Source of the DNA: Veillonella parvula
GTDB lineage: Bacteria > Bacillota > Negativicutes > Veillonellales > Veillonellaceae
NCBI GenBank assembly: GCA_947096075.1
Contig: CAMUQE010000001.1
Location: 1-59,600, forward strand
DNA: 59,600 bases
Reading direction: 5' to 3'
Shown here in pieces: positions 53,208-59,600 of the stretch. Below the pieces are notes generated by a model. The model was not told the origin of the DNA, ran no database searches, and saw only the letters and a program-made list of their open reading frames with translations. Each line of letters begins with the position of its first letter. Positions within the stretch are counted from its first letter, which is position 1. A program made the translations under genes and the position numbers.

Positions 53208-54442
53208 CATTAGAAGAAATACGCAGTAAAGCCCTTGAAATGGCTGAACCTGAATTTAAAAAGTTTGAACCTATTGCATTGGCCAATACAAAAAAGGTAT
53301 TGAAAGCTTTTAAAGAATGCCAAGTATCTGATTATCATTTTACGGGCACAACTGGTTATGGTTATAACGATATAGGTCGTGAGAAATTAGATGAAGTATT
53401 TGCCTATGTATTTAAAGGTGAAAAGGCCATTGTACGACCGCACTTTGTTTCTGGTACACATGCATTAGCAACGACGCTAATTTCTTTGATGGGAAATGGT
53501 TCTAAAGGTACTGAATTTATATATGCTGTTGGGGCTCCTTACGATACGATGCAATCTGTTATCGGTGCATCTCGTGAAGTGCGTGGTTCTTTAGTAGAAA
53601 AAGGCTTTACCTATACAGAGGTATCTTTGAAAGATAATACCTATGATGTAGATGCCATTGCTAAAGCTGTTAATGATAATACTAGAGTAGTGGTTATTCA
53701 ACGTTCTCGCGGCTATAGCACACGTGAGCCATTATCTATCGCAGATATTAAGATTATTGTAGACGCTGTAAAAGCTAAAAATCCGAATACAATTTGTTTC
53801 GTAGATAATTGTTATGGAGAGTTTACAGAGCTTCAAGAACCTTTAGAGGCTGGTGCGGATATCATGGCGGGTTCGCTCATCAAAAATGCGGGAGGTGGTT
53901 TAGCACCCACAGGTGGTTATATCGTAGGTCGTGAAGAGCTTGTAGAAGATGCAGCGTATCAATTGACGGCTCCTGGCTTAGGTGATCATATGGGTTCTTA
54001 TGCACCTGGGTATCGTTTGTTTTTCCAAGGCTTATTTATGGCACCTCACGTAGTATTACAGGCGCTTAAAGGCGCTGTGTATACTGCAGCTGTAGGTGAG
54101 TTATTAGGTTATGATGTATTCCCTAAGGTAGATGCAGATCGTTATGATTTGATTCAAGCTATTAATCTGAAAAATGGAGAAGAAATGGAGCATTTTTGCG
54201 TAGGTATGCAGGCTTACTCTCCTGTAGATGCTCATGTACATCCAATTCCTGGTGATATGCCTGGTTACGAAGATAAAATCATCATGGCTGGAGGTACATT
54301 TGTACAGGGGTCATCTATTGAGTTGAGTGCAGATGGTCCTGTACGTCCTCCATATACGATTTTTATGCAAGGTGGTCTAGTATTTGAACATTCCATGCTT
54401 GGTATTTTAGGCGCCGCTGAAGAGTTATTAAAACATAGATAA
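53204..54442 (+). CDS. PLP-dependent methionine gamma-lyase family protein (aluminium-resistance-type)
   Basis: This 412-residue protein resembles the family annotated as methionine gamma-lyase-like or aluminium resistance protein (YnbB of Bacillus), a Cys/Met-metabolism PLP fold. The likely PLP lysine is in AGSLIKNAGGG (about 225-235), with VDNCYGEFTE (PLP-ring Asp) upstream and a C-terminal PPYTIFMQGGLVFEHSMLG. The true substrate is uncertain. It follows miaA in many Firmicutes (miaA-ynbB order) and ends before a terminator. Confidence 0.88.
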   Translation: MTLEEIRSKALEMAEPEFKKFEPIALANTKKVLKAFKECQVSDYHFTGTTGYGYNDIGREKLDEVFAYVFKGEKAIVRPHFVSGTHALATTLISLMGNGSKGTEFIYAVGAPYDTMQSVIGASREVRGSLVEKGFTYTEVSLKDNTYDVDAIAKAVNDNTRVVVIQRSRGYSTREPLSIADIKIIVDAVKAKNPNTICFVDNCYGEFTELQEPLEAGADIMAGSLIKNAGGGLAPTGGYIVGREELVEDAAYQLTAPGLGDHMGSYAPGYRLFFQGLFMAPHVVLQALKGAVYTAAVGELLGYDVFPKVDADRYDLIQAINLKNGEEMEHFCVGMQAYSPVDAHVHPIPGDMPGYEDKIIMAGGTFVQGSSIELSADGPVRPPYTIFMQGGLVFEHSMLGILGAAEELLKHR

Positions 54443-54447
54443 TATTT

Positions 54448-54482
54448 AGAATCTCTTTCTTTTAGAGAAGGGGGTTCTTTTT
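54448..54482 (+). terminator. Terminator after the PLP lyase gene
   Basis: AGAATCTCTTTCT pairs with AGAAGGGGGTTCT (several G-T pairs) around TTTAG, followed by four T. It separates the mutS-lyase group from mnmA. Confidence 0.8.
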
Positions 54483-54493
54483 ATTTCAAATCT

Positions 54494-54522
54494 TTTCAAT
54501 GTACCTATTTCTAGGCTATAAT
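54494..54522 (+). promoter_or_regulatory. Promoter for mnmA
   Basis: A consensus TATAAT (54517-54522) has a weak TTTCAA (54494-54499) 17 bases upstream. A second TATAAT is at 54532-54537. Either would start a transcript within or just before the structured leader. Confidence 0.55.
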
Positions 54523-54529
54523 ATAAGTT

Positions 54530-54641
54530 GCTATAATTTTATAGCAATACTACTCGGACTTTTACACCGAACTAGTGGTTTACACGTCAGGCTTTCACCC
54601 TGATTAGTTTTATGATCAAGCGATCATTAAAAGGAGAAAGT
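54530..54641 (+). promoter_or_regulatory. Structured mnmA leader with tRNA anticodon-arm-like hairpins
   Basis: Five hairpins fit in about 110 bases. GCTATAA/TTATAGC is at 54530-54545. TCGG/CCGA (54554-54570) encloses loop CTTTTAC with an A-A mismatch. GTG/CAC is at 54575-54585. TCAGG/CCTGA (54587-54603) encloses loop CTTTCAC with five perfect pairs. TGATC/GATCA (54613-54626) precedes the AAGGAG. AACTA (54570-54574) can pair with TAGTT (54605-54609), giving a three-way junction. The second and fourth have the size and loops of tRNA-Lys(UUU) and tRNA-Glu(UUC) anticodon arms. Pairing is seen in sequence; function is inferred. Confidence 0.6.
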
Positions 54642-55703
54642 ATGGAAAAAGTTATCGCTGTAGCTATGAGTGGCGGCGTAGACAGTTCTTTAACTGCTGC
54701 AATGCTACTAAAACAAGGCTATAAAGTATTTGGTATTACTCTATGGTTATGGGTGAGTGGCACGCCCTATGATGAGGTGCCTCTTGCCGTAACAGATGCT
54801 AAGAAAATGTGTGATTTTCTTGGTATCGAGCATCATGTAATCGATGCTCGTGATGTATTCTACGAAAATGTAGTAGATTACTTTGTAAAAGAATATGCCT
54901 ATGGTCGTACGCCAAATCCTTGTGTATTTTGTAACAAAAATATTAAATTTGATTTGATGCTTAACCGTGCTCTTGAACTCGGTGCCACCCATATGGTTAC
55001 TGGTCATTATGCACAAGTTAATTATAATGAAGAAACGGGTTTGTATGAGTTACATAAAGGTGTTGATCCTACAAAAGATCAAAGTTATGTTATGTACAAT
55101 ATGAACCAACGTATTTTGAGTCATCTTATGTTCCCATTAGGTGGTCAATGTAAGACTGAAACACGTAAATTAGCTGCTGAATATGATTTACCAGTAGCTA
55201 AGAAACCAGATAGTGTAGATATTTGTTTCTTGCCTCATGGAAACTATCAAAAGCTGGTGGCAGAAGAAATGAAGGGAAAGCCAGAGTCTGGTAATATCGT
55301 TACCGAAGATGGTGAAGTGTTAGGTAAGCACAATGGCTTATTTAATTACACTATTGGTCAACGTAAGGGACTTGGTATTGCGTATAAGTACCCATTATAT
55401 GTTATTGGTTTTAATGGTGACCGTAACGAGGTCATCGTAGGTCCTAACGAACGACTCTTTACAAATCGAATGATTTGTAAGTTTTATAACTTCTTAGATG
55501 ATACCATTCATAAAGAATTGAAGGTACAAGGTAAGATTCGCTATGCAGCTAATCCTTCTCCTTGTACAGCACGTATTTTAGATGACGATACGATGGAGGT
55601 TATCTTTGAAGAACCACAACGGGCTATTACCCCTGGTCAGTCCGTAGCCTTTTATAATGGCACTCAATTATTGGGAGGTGCTGTTATCGATCGCGTATGT
55701 TAG
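54642..55703 (+). CDS. mnmA: tRNA-specific 2-thiouridylase MnmA
   Basis: This 353-residue enzyme thiolates U34 of tRNA-Lys, tRNA-Glu and tRNA-Gln using sulfur passed from a cysteine desulfurase relay. The PP-loop AMSGGVDSSLTA is near residues 7-18, the first catalytic cysteine is in NPCVFCNKNIKFD, and the second is in SVDICFLP. The ATG at 54642 follows AAAGGAG. An upstream in-frame ATG at 54612 lies within the structured leader. It is followed by lepA. Confidence 0.96.
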   Translation: MEKVIAVAMSGGVDSSLTAAMLLKQGYKVFGITLWLWVSGTPYDEVPLAVTDAKKMCDFLGIEHHVIDARDVFYENVVDYFVKEYAYGRTPNPCVFCNKNIKFDLMLNRALELGATHMVTGHYAQVNYNEETGLYELHKGVDPTKDQSYVMYNMNQRILSHLMFPLGGQCKTETRKLAAEYDLPVAKKPDSVDICFLPHGNYQKLVAEEMKGKPESGNIVTEDGEVLGKHNGLFNYTIGQRKGLGIAYKYPLYVIGFNGDRNEVIVGPNERLFTNRMICKFYNFLDDTIHKELKVQGKIRYAANPSPCTARILDDDTMEVIFEEPQRAITPGQSVAFYNGTQLLGGAVIDRVC

Positions 55704-55741
55704 AAAGGAGAATGCAAGTTCTTTGAACTTGTTTATATAGT

Positions 55742-57541
55742 ATGTCAACGAAAAAGATTCGAAACTTCTGTATTATAGCCCATATCGACCATGGTAAATC
55801 TACCATCGCTGATAGATTAATTGAATATACTGGTACATTACAAAAACGTGAAATGGAGGCTCAAGTTTTGGATTCCATGGACCTCGAACGTGAACGCGGT
55901 ATTACTATTAAAGCGCAATCTGTTCGCATTTTGTATAAAGCGCAAGATGGTGAAGAATATATCTTGAATCTTATCGATACTCCAGGCCATGTCGATTTCA
56001 GTTATGAAGTATCTCGTTCTCTTGCAGCTTGTGAAGGGGCATTACTTGTTGTTGATGCTGCTCAAGGTGTGGAAGCGCAAACGTTGGCAAATGTGTATCT
56101 AGCTTTAGAACATGATCTTGAAATCATTCCTGTTATTAACAAGATTGATTTGCCGTCAGCAGACCCTGATCGCGTTAAACAAGAAATTGAAGATATTATT
56201 GGTTTAGATGCATCTGATGCTGTACTATGTTCTGCTAAATCAGGTATCGGTATCCCGGATATTTTAGAAGCCATTGTAAATAAAGTTCCTGCACCACCAG
56301 ATAAATCTGATGAGCCAACAAGAGCCTTAATTTTTGATAGCCGTTTTGATGCGTACAAAGGTGCTATTGCCTATGTCCGCGTAAAAGAAGGGTCCATAAA
56401 AGCAAAAGATACTATTCGCATGATGCATGATAAAAAGGACTTTGATGTTACAGAACTTGGCATCTTTACACCTAATCTTGTACCTGTACAAGAATTACCA
56501 TGTGGATCAGTAGGTTGCATTGCAGCTAGCATCAAAAATGTAAAAGATTGTCACGTAGGCGATACTGTAACATTAGCTAATAATCCTGCATCAGAACCTT
56601 TGCCTGGTTATCGTAAGGCCGTATCCATGGTGTACTGTGGCCTTTACCCAACAGAGTCTAAAGATTATGAAAACCTTCGTGATGCATTAGAAAAGTTACA
56701 GCTAAATGATGCTGCCTTAGAATATGAAGCAGAAACATCATTGGCGTTGGGCTTTGGTTTCCGTTGTGGGTTCCTTGGTCTTTTGCATATGGACGTAATT
56801 CAAGAACGTTTAGAACGTGAATATAACTTGACGCTTATTACGACGGCTCCATCTGTAAATTACAAAGTGTACAAAACCAATGGGGAAATGCTTGAAGTCG
56901 ATAATCCTGCTAAATTGCCCCCTCCAACAGAAATTGATTACATTGAAGAGCCTTATGTAAAGGCAACTACAATCGTACCTAAAGATTTCGTTGGTACTAT
57001 TATGGAGTTATCTCAGGATAAACGCGGTGAATACCAATCTATGGAATACTTAGATGAAACACGCGTATCTGTTGTGTATCATTTACCATTGAGTGAAATC
57101 ATTTATGATTACTTTGATAAATTAAAATCTGCCACAAAGGGTTATGCATCCCTTGACTATGAATTGATTGGTTATAAACAATCTCCAATGGTTAAGATGG
57201 ATATTCTATTAAATGGTGATCCTGTGGATGCATTGTCCATTATCGTACATAAGGACCGCGCCGCTACACGTGGTCGTGCATTGGCAGAAAAATTAAAAGA
57301 ACTCATTCCTCGTCAAATGTTTGAAATTCCTATTCAAGCTGCGGTAGGTACAAAAATTGTGGCTCGTGAAACTGTAAAAGCTTGGCGTAAGGACGTTTTG
57401 GCAAAATGTTACGGTGGTGATATTTCTCGTAAGCGTAAATTACTTGAAAAACAAAAAGCCGGTAAGAAACGCATGAAATCTGTCGGTTCTGTAGAGATTC
57501 CACAAGAAGCATTCATGGCGATTCTCAAGGTTGAGGACTAA
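55742..57541 (+). CDS. lepA: Elongation factor 4 (LepA)
   Basis: This 599-residue ribosome-associated GTPase is thought to back-translocate or aid initiation and 30S assembly. G1 is AHIDHGKST (about 13-21), G2 is the RGITI motif, G3 is DTPGHVDF and G4 is NKID, followed by EF-G-like domains and the unique LepA C-terminal domain with [29 protein letters not shown]. Length is standard. Its last bases overlap the region of the hemW start. Confidence 0.97.
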   Translation: MSTKKIRNFCIIAHIDHGKSTIADRLIEYTGTLQKREMEAQVLDSMDLERERGITIKAQSVRILYKAQDGEEYILNLIDTPGHVDFSYEVSRSLAACEGALLVVDAAQGVEAQTLANVYLALEHDLEIIPVINKIDLPSADPDRVKQEIEDIIGLDASDAVLCSAKSGIGIPDILEAIVNKVPAPPDKSDEPTRALIFDSRFDAYKGAIAYVRVKEGSIKAKDTIRMMHDKKDFDVTELGIFTPNLVPVQELPCGSVGCIAASIKNVKDCHVGDTVTLANNPASEPLPGYRKAVSMVYCGLYPTESKDYENLRDALEKLQLNDAALEYEAETSLALGFGFRCGFLGLLHMDVIQERLEREYNLTLITTAPSVNYKVYKTNGEMLEVDNPAKLPPPTEIDYIEEPYVKATTIVPKDFVGTIMELSQDKRGEYQSMEYLDETRVSVVYHLPLSEIIYDYFDKLKSATKGYASLDYELIGYKQSPMVKMDILLNGDPVDALSIIVHKDRAATRGRALAEKLKELIPRQMFEIPIQAAVGTKIVARETVKAWRKDVLAKCYGGDISRKRKLLEKQKAGKKRMKSVGSVEIPQEAFMAILKVED

Positions 57542-57545
57542 TATA

Positions 57546-58730
57546 ATGAAAACAGATTCTAATATTTTGAATCTGTCTACACTTGGGGATATGGGCTTGT
57601 ATGTTCATATCCCTTTTTGTAAACAGAAATGTATGTACTGTGATTTTCCGGCCTATCAGAATTTACAAGACTATTACGAAACCTATGTATATGCTTTAGT
57701 TCAAGAAGTCGATTTATGGGTCTCTGAACATCCAGAGTCTACATCTAAAGCTATTGATACAATTTATTTTGGGGGAGGTACGCCTACAGAATTATCGATT
57801 CAACAACTACAGATGATTCTTGATAAAATCAAAAATACTTTTACAATTACTGATGATTGTCATATGACTATTGAATCGAATCCTGGAGAGGTAGATTTAC
57901 GGTATCTTACCAAATTAGTGCAATTAGGTTTTAATCGTATTAGTTTTGGTATTCAAACCTTTGATGATAAGGCGCTCGCTATGCTGCATCGCAGTCACAA
58001 TGGGGAAAAGGCTAAACAAGCTGTTTATGATGCTAAAGAGGCAGGCTTTGCTGATATTAATATTGATTTGATTTATGGATTACCAAGACAATCCTTAGAC
58101 GATATTAAACGTAATTTAGTAATCGTGAAAGACCTACCTATTAATCATATTTCTACTTATGGTTTACAAGTAGAGGTAGGCACATATTTATATCATTTAG
58201 TTCAGAAAAATCTTATTTCCATTCCTAGTGAAAGCATTGATGAAGCTATGTATGATACGATGATGGAAGGATTAAAAGTACTTGGTTTCGAACGATATGA
58301 GATTTCAAATTTTTCGAAGGATAACTTTTATAGTCGCCATAATTTAAAATATTGGCACTATGTAGATTACTTAGGTTTTGGTGCGGGAGCGCATTCTTTT
58401 TATAATGGTGTTCGCCGCAGTAATAACCGAAATGTAATGCCTTATATACAATCAGTTGATCGATATGTTATGCCTACTATCGATACGGAGACGATTACTT
58501 TAGAACGAGCTCAAGAGGATTTTTGCTTTTTAGCTCTTCGCACTAAATGGGGTCTTGATGAACAAAAATTCGAAGATACATTTGGCGTATCCGTCTATGA
58601 TTTATTTGGTACTACTTTAGAGGATTTAGTTAGTAAAAGTCTATTAGAGTATCAAAATGGAAGTTATCACTTAACAGCTGAAGGTGCCAAGCATGGAAAC
58701 TATGTATTTAGTCAATTTATTCGTGAGTAA
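57546..58730 (+). CDS. hemW: Radical SAM heme chaperone HemW
   Basis: This 394-residue protein resembles HemW, which transfers heme to respiratory proteins and was once confused with HemN. The radical SAM motif C-x3-C-x2-C is HIPFCKQKCMYCDF (about 24-37), with YFGGGTPTEL and GIQTFDDKALAMLHRSHNG further on and the C-terminal LEDLVSKSLLE region. ATG 57546, eight bases after GAGGA, is chosen; an upstream TTG at 57531 overlaps lepA. The lepA-hemW order is typical. Confidence 0.93.
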   Translation: MKTDSNILNLSTLGDMGLYVHIPFCKQKCMYCDFPAYQNLQDYYETYVYALVQEVDLWVSEHPESTSKAIDTIYFGGGTPTELSIQQLQMILDKIKNTFTITDDCHMTIESNPGEVDLRYLTKLVQLGFNRISFGIQTFDDKALAMLHRSHNGEKAKQAVYDAKEAGFADINIDLIYGLPRQSLDDIKRNLVIVKDLPINHISTYGLQVEVGTYLYHLVQKNLISIPSESIDEAMYDTMMEGLKVLGFERYEISNFSKDNFYSRHNLKYWHYVDYLGFGAGAHSFYNGVRRSNNRNVMPYIQSVDRYVMPTIDTETITLERAQEDFCFLALRTKWGLDEQKFEDTFGVSVYDLFGTTLEDLVSKSLLEYQNGSYHLTAEGAKHGNYVFSQFIRE

Positions 58731-58811
58731 TTTCTCACAGTTTCTCAAAATCTAATATGTTAGTATAAATAGGATGATGATGAATAAGCATGCTAGATTT
58801 GAGGAGGAACG

Positions 58812-59414
58812 ATGAAGACATCTGTAATATTACACGGTTTACATAATGAATTTACTTTAGATCAAATGAAAGCATGCATAGAACTTGCTGAAAAATATGG
58901 CGGCTCCTTTCGTCATGTTGTAACAGGTATACAAATTACAGGTATTGAAAAAGATGATAAGGAACAGTTAATTTCTGAATTGCCTGATGGCGTGACAACT
59001 GTTATTCATAGAGGTGTTAATTCCTTAATTGCCTGTGTAGGTAAAGGCCATTGTAAAAATGGACAAATGGAAACTAAAGAATTGGCTGATTATGTAGAGA
59101 GAAAACACTACGGCCGAAAAACATCTCATAAGTGCAAGATTGGCATCAGTGGATGTGGACGTAATTGCCCTGATGCGATGGTGAAAGATATTGCTTTTAT
59201 TGGTACATCTCAAGGTTTTATGTTGGCTGTTGGTGGTAATACAGGTATGAGACCAGAAGCAGGAAAAATTTTAGCAAGAAAACTAACTATTGAGCAATCT
59301 AAAAAAGCTGTAGACATTTTGATTGATTGGTATGCTAAAAATGGTGAACCTCGTGAACGTATGGGACAATTGTTAGAAAGACTTGGAAATCCACTTGAAG
59401 GTGTAGAACTATAA
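58812..59414 (+). CDS. Small siroheme/Fe-S sulfite or nitrite reductase-like protein
   Basis: This 200-residue protein is one nitrite/sulfite reductase 4Fe-4S domain. The cluster and siroheme cysteines are ACVGKGHC (C-x5-C, about 74-81) and GCGRNC (C-x3-C, about 114-119), with KIGISGCGRNCPDA the classic block. It lacks the second ferredoxin-like half of large reductases, so it resembles the small (about 23-27 kDa) sulfite reductases of anaerobes. The substrate is unknown. GAGGAGG precedes the ATG. Confidence 0.82.
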   Translation: MKTSVILHGLHNEFTLDQMKACIELAEKYGGSFRHVVTGIQITGIEKDDKEQLISELPDGVTTVIHRGVNSLIACVGKGHCKNGQMETKELADYVERKHYGRKTSHKCKIGISGCGRNCPDAMVKDIAFIGTSQGFMLAVGGNTGMRPEAGKILARKLTIEQSKKAVDILIDWYAKNGEPRERMGQLLERLGNPLEGVEL

Positions 59415-59600
59415 ATTGTAATATTTTTAGTACTAATTACTTTATGGTCCTTAGGCTATACATTTTTACAATCAAAAAGTATTTTTACTGAGAGTTTCAT
59501 AATAACAAAATTATAATATATATAAACACTTATACTATTTCAGGTTTTAATAATAGAAATTTTATTAGATCAACATATTCCAATGTTTAAATTTGGGGAT
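59415..59600. other. AT-rich end of window without a recognisable gene
   Basis: No open frame with a ribosome binding site is seen. A weak GTAAT/ATTAC pair near 59417-59437 could be a terminator for the preceding gene, but there is no good T run. Confidence 0.5.

Noticed and set aside
54575..54585. A third anticodon mimic (for tRNA-Gln UUG) in the middle mnmA leader hairpin
   Set aside because: The loop GTTTA is 5 bases and in no register gives U33 followed by UUG. Only two hairpins fit the mimic idea.
54554..54603. A tRNA gene upstream of mnmA, because of the anticodon-like hairpins
   Set aside because: There is no acceptor stem, D arm or T arm with GTTCAAATC-like sequence, no CCA end, and two anticodon-like arms are in tandem. 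It is better read as leader structure.
54587..54612. A preQ1 riboswitch in the mnmA leader
   Set aside because: There is a small hairpin followed by an A/T tail, but the conserved loop and the A-rich tail that pairs into it are missing, and mnmA is not a queuosine gene.
1..59600. Prophage, insertion sequence, toxin-antitoxin, CRISPR or defence island
   Set aside because: No transposase, integrase, terminal repeats, spacer array or defence gene is seen. Every large gene belongs to a conserved housekeeping family and operons are tightly packed.

Overview
This window looks like chromosomal core sequence from a Negativicutes bacterium (diderm Firmicutes), most probably Veillonella or a close relative. 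The reasons are an AT-rich, AAA/GAA-preferring codon use, Firmicutes-type gene orders (remA-gmk-rpoZ-coaBC-priA-def-fmt-rsmB-rlmN-stp-prkC-rsgA-rpe; rpsB-tsf-pyrH-frr-uppS-cdsA-dxr-rseP-ispG-proS; mutS-mutL-miaA), an IspH-ribosomal protein S1 fusion, an S-box (SAM-I) riboswitch, and a lipid A/LPS-type phosphoethanolamine transferase, which implies an outer membrane. Species assignment is inference. I see no prophage, insertion sequence, CRISPR array, rRNA or tRNA gene, and no gene-free stretch longer than about 270 bases.

Layout. (1) 51-1883, minus strand: envelope phosphoethanolamine transferase. (2) 2054-8469: scpA, scpB, rluB, a BaiN/YhiN flavoprotein, cmk, plsC and the ispH-rpsA fusion, closed by a terminator. 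(3) 8583-13109: der, plsY, gpsA, then rsmD, coaD and a coiled-coil protein. (4) 13268-14986, minus strand: rqcH, which meets group 3 tail to tail over two terminators. (5) 15114-20105: yicC, remA-like, gmk, rpoZ, coaBC and a SulP anion transporter. (6) 20113-32591: a SAM riboswitch and metK, then priA, def, fmt, a DUF116 gene, rsmB, rlmN, stp, prkC, rsgA and rpe. (7) 32745-42574: a structured leader, rpsB, tsf, pyrH, frr, an 83-residue unknown, uppS, cdsA, dxr, rseP, ispG and proS. (8) 42692-45731: a PHP phosphoesterase, a P-loop/Asp23 fusion protein and miaB. (9) 45962-54442: an LCM-type methyltransferase, mutS, mutL, an RsmJ-like methyltransferase, miaA and a PLP lyase. (10) 54494-59414: a structured leader with mnmA, lepA, hemW, and a small siroheme reductase-like protein.

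The genes mostly serve translation (initiation, elongation, recycling, rescue, tRNA and rRNA modification), isoprenoid and lipid supply for the envelope (ispH, ispG, dxr, uppS, cdsA, plsC, plsY, gpsA), chromosome handling (scpAB, priA, mutSL) and Ser/Thr phosphorylation (stp-prkC).

The most interesting signal is not a gene. The roughly 110-nt leader of mnmA (54530-54641) folds into several hairpins. One has exactly the 5-7-5 geometry and the loop CTTTCAC of a tRNA-Glu(UUC) anticodon arm, and another has the loop CTTTTAC, which resembles tRNA-Lys(UUU). MnmA thiolates U34 of exactly these tRNAs, so the leader may be a tRNA-mimicking operator. Other points worth a look are an internal Shine-Dalgarno and ATG that could release free S1 from the IspH-S1 fusion, a 28-bp perfect palindrome just inside the RsmJ-like gene, mutually exclusive helices in the rpsB leader, and three terminator-like hairpins placed directly against the ribosome binding sites of coaBC, priA and pyrH.
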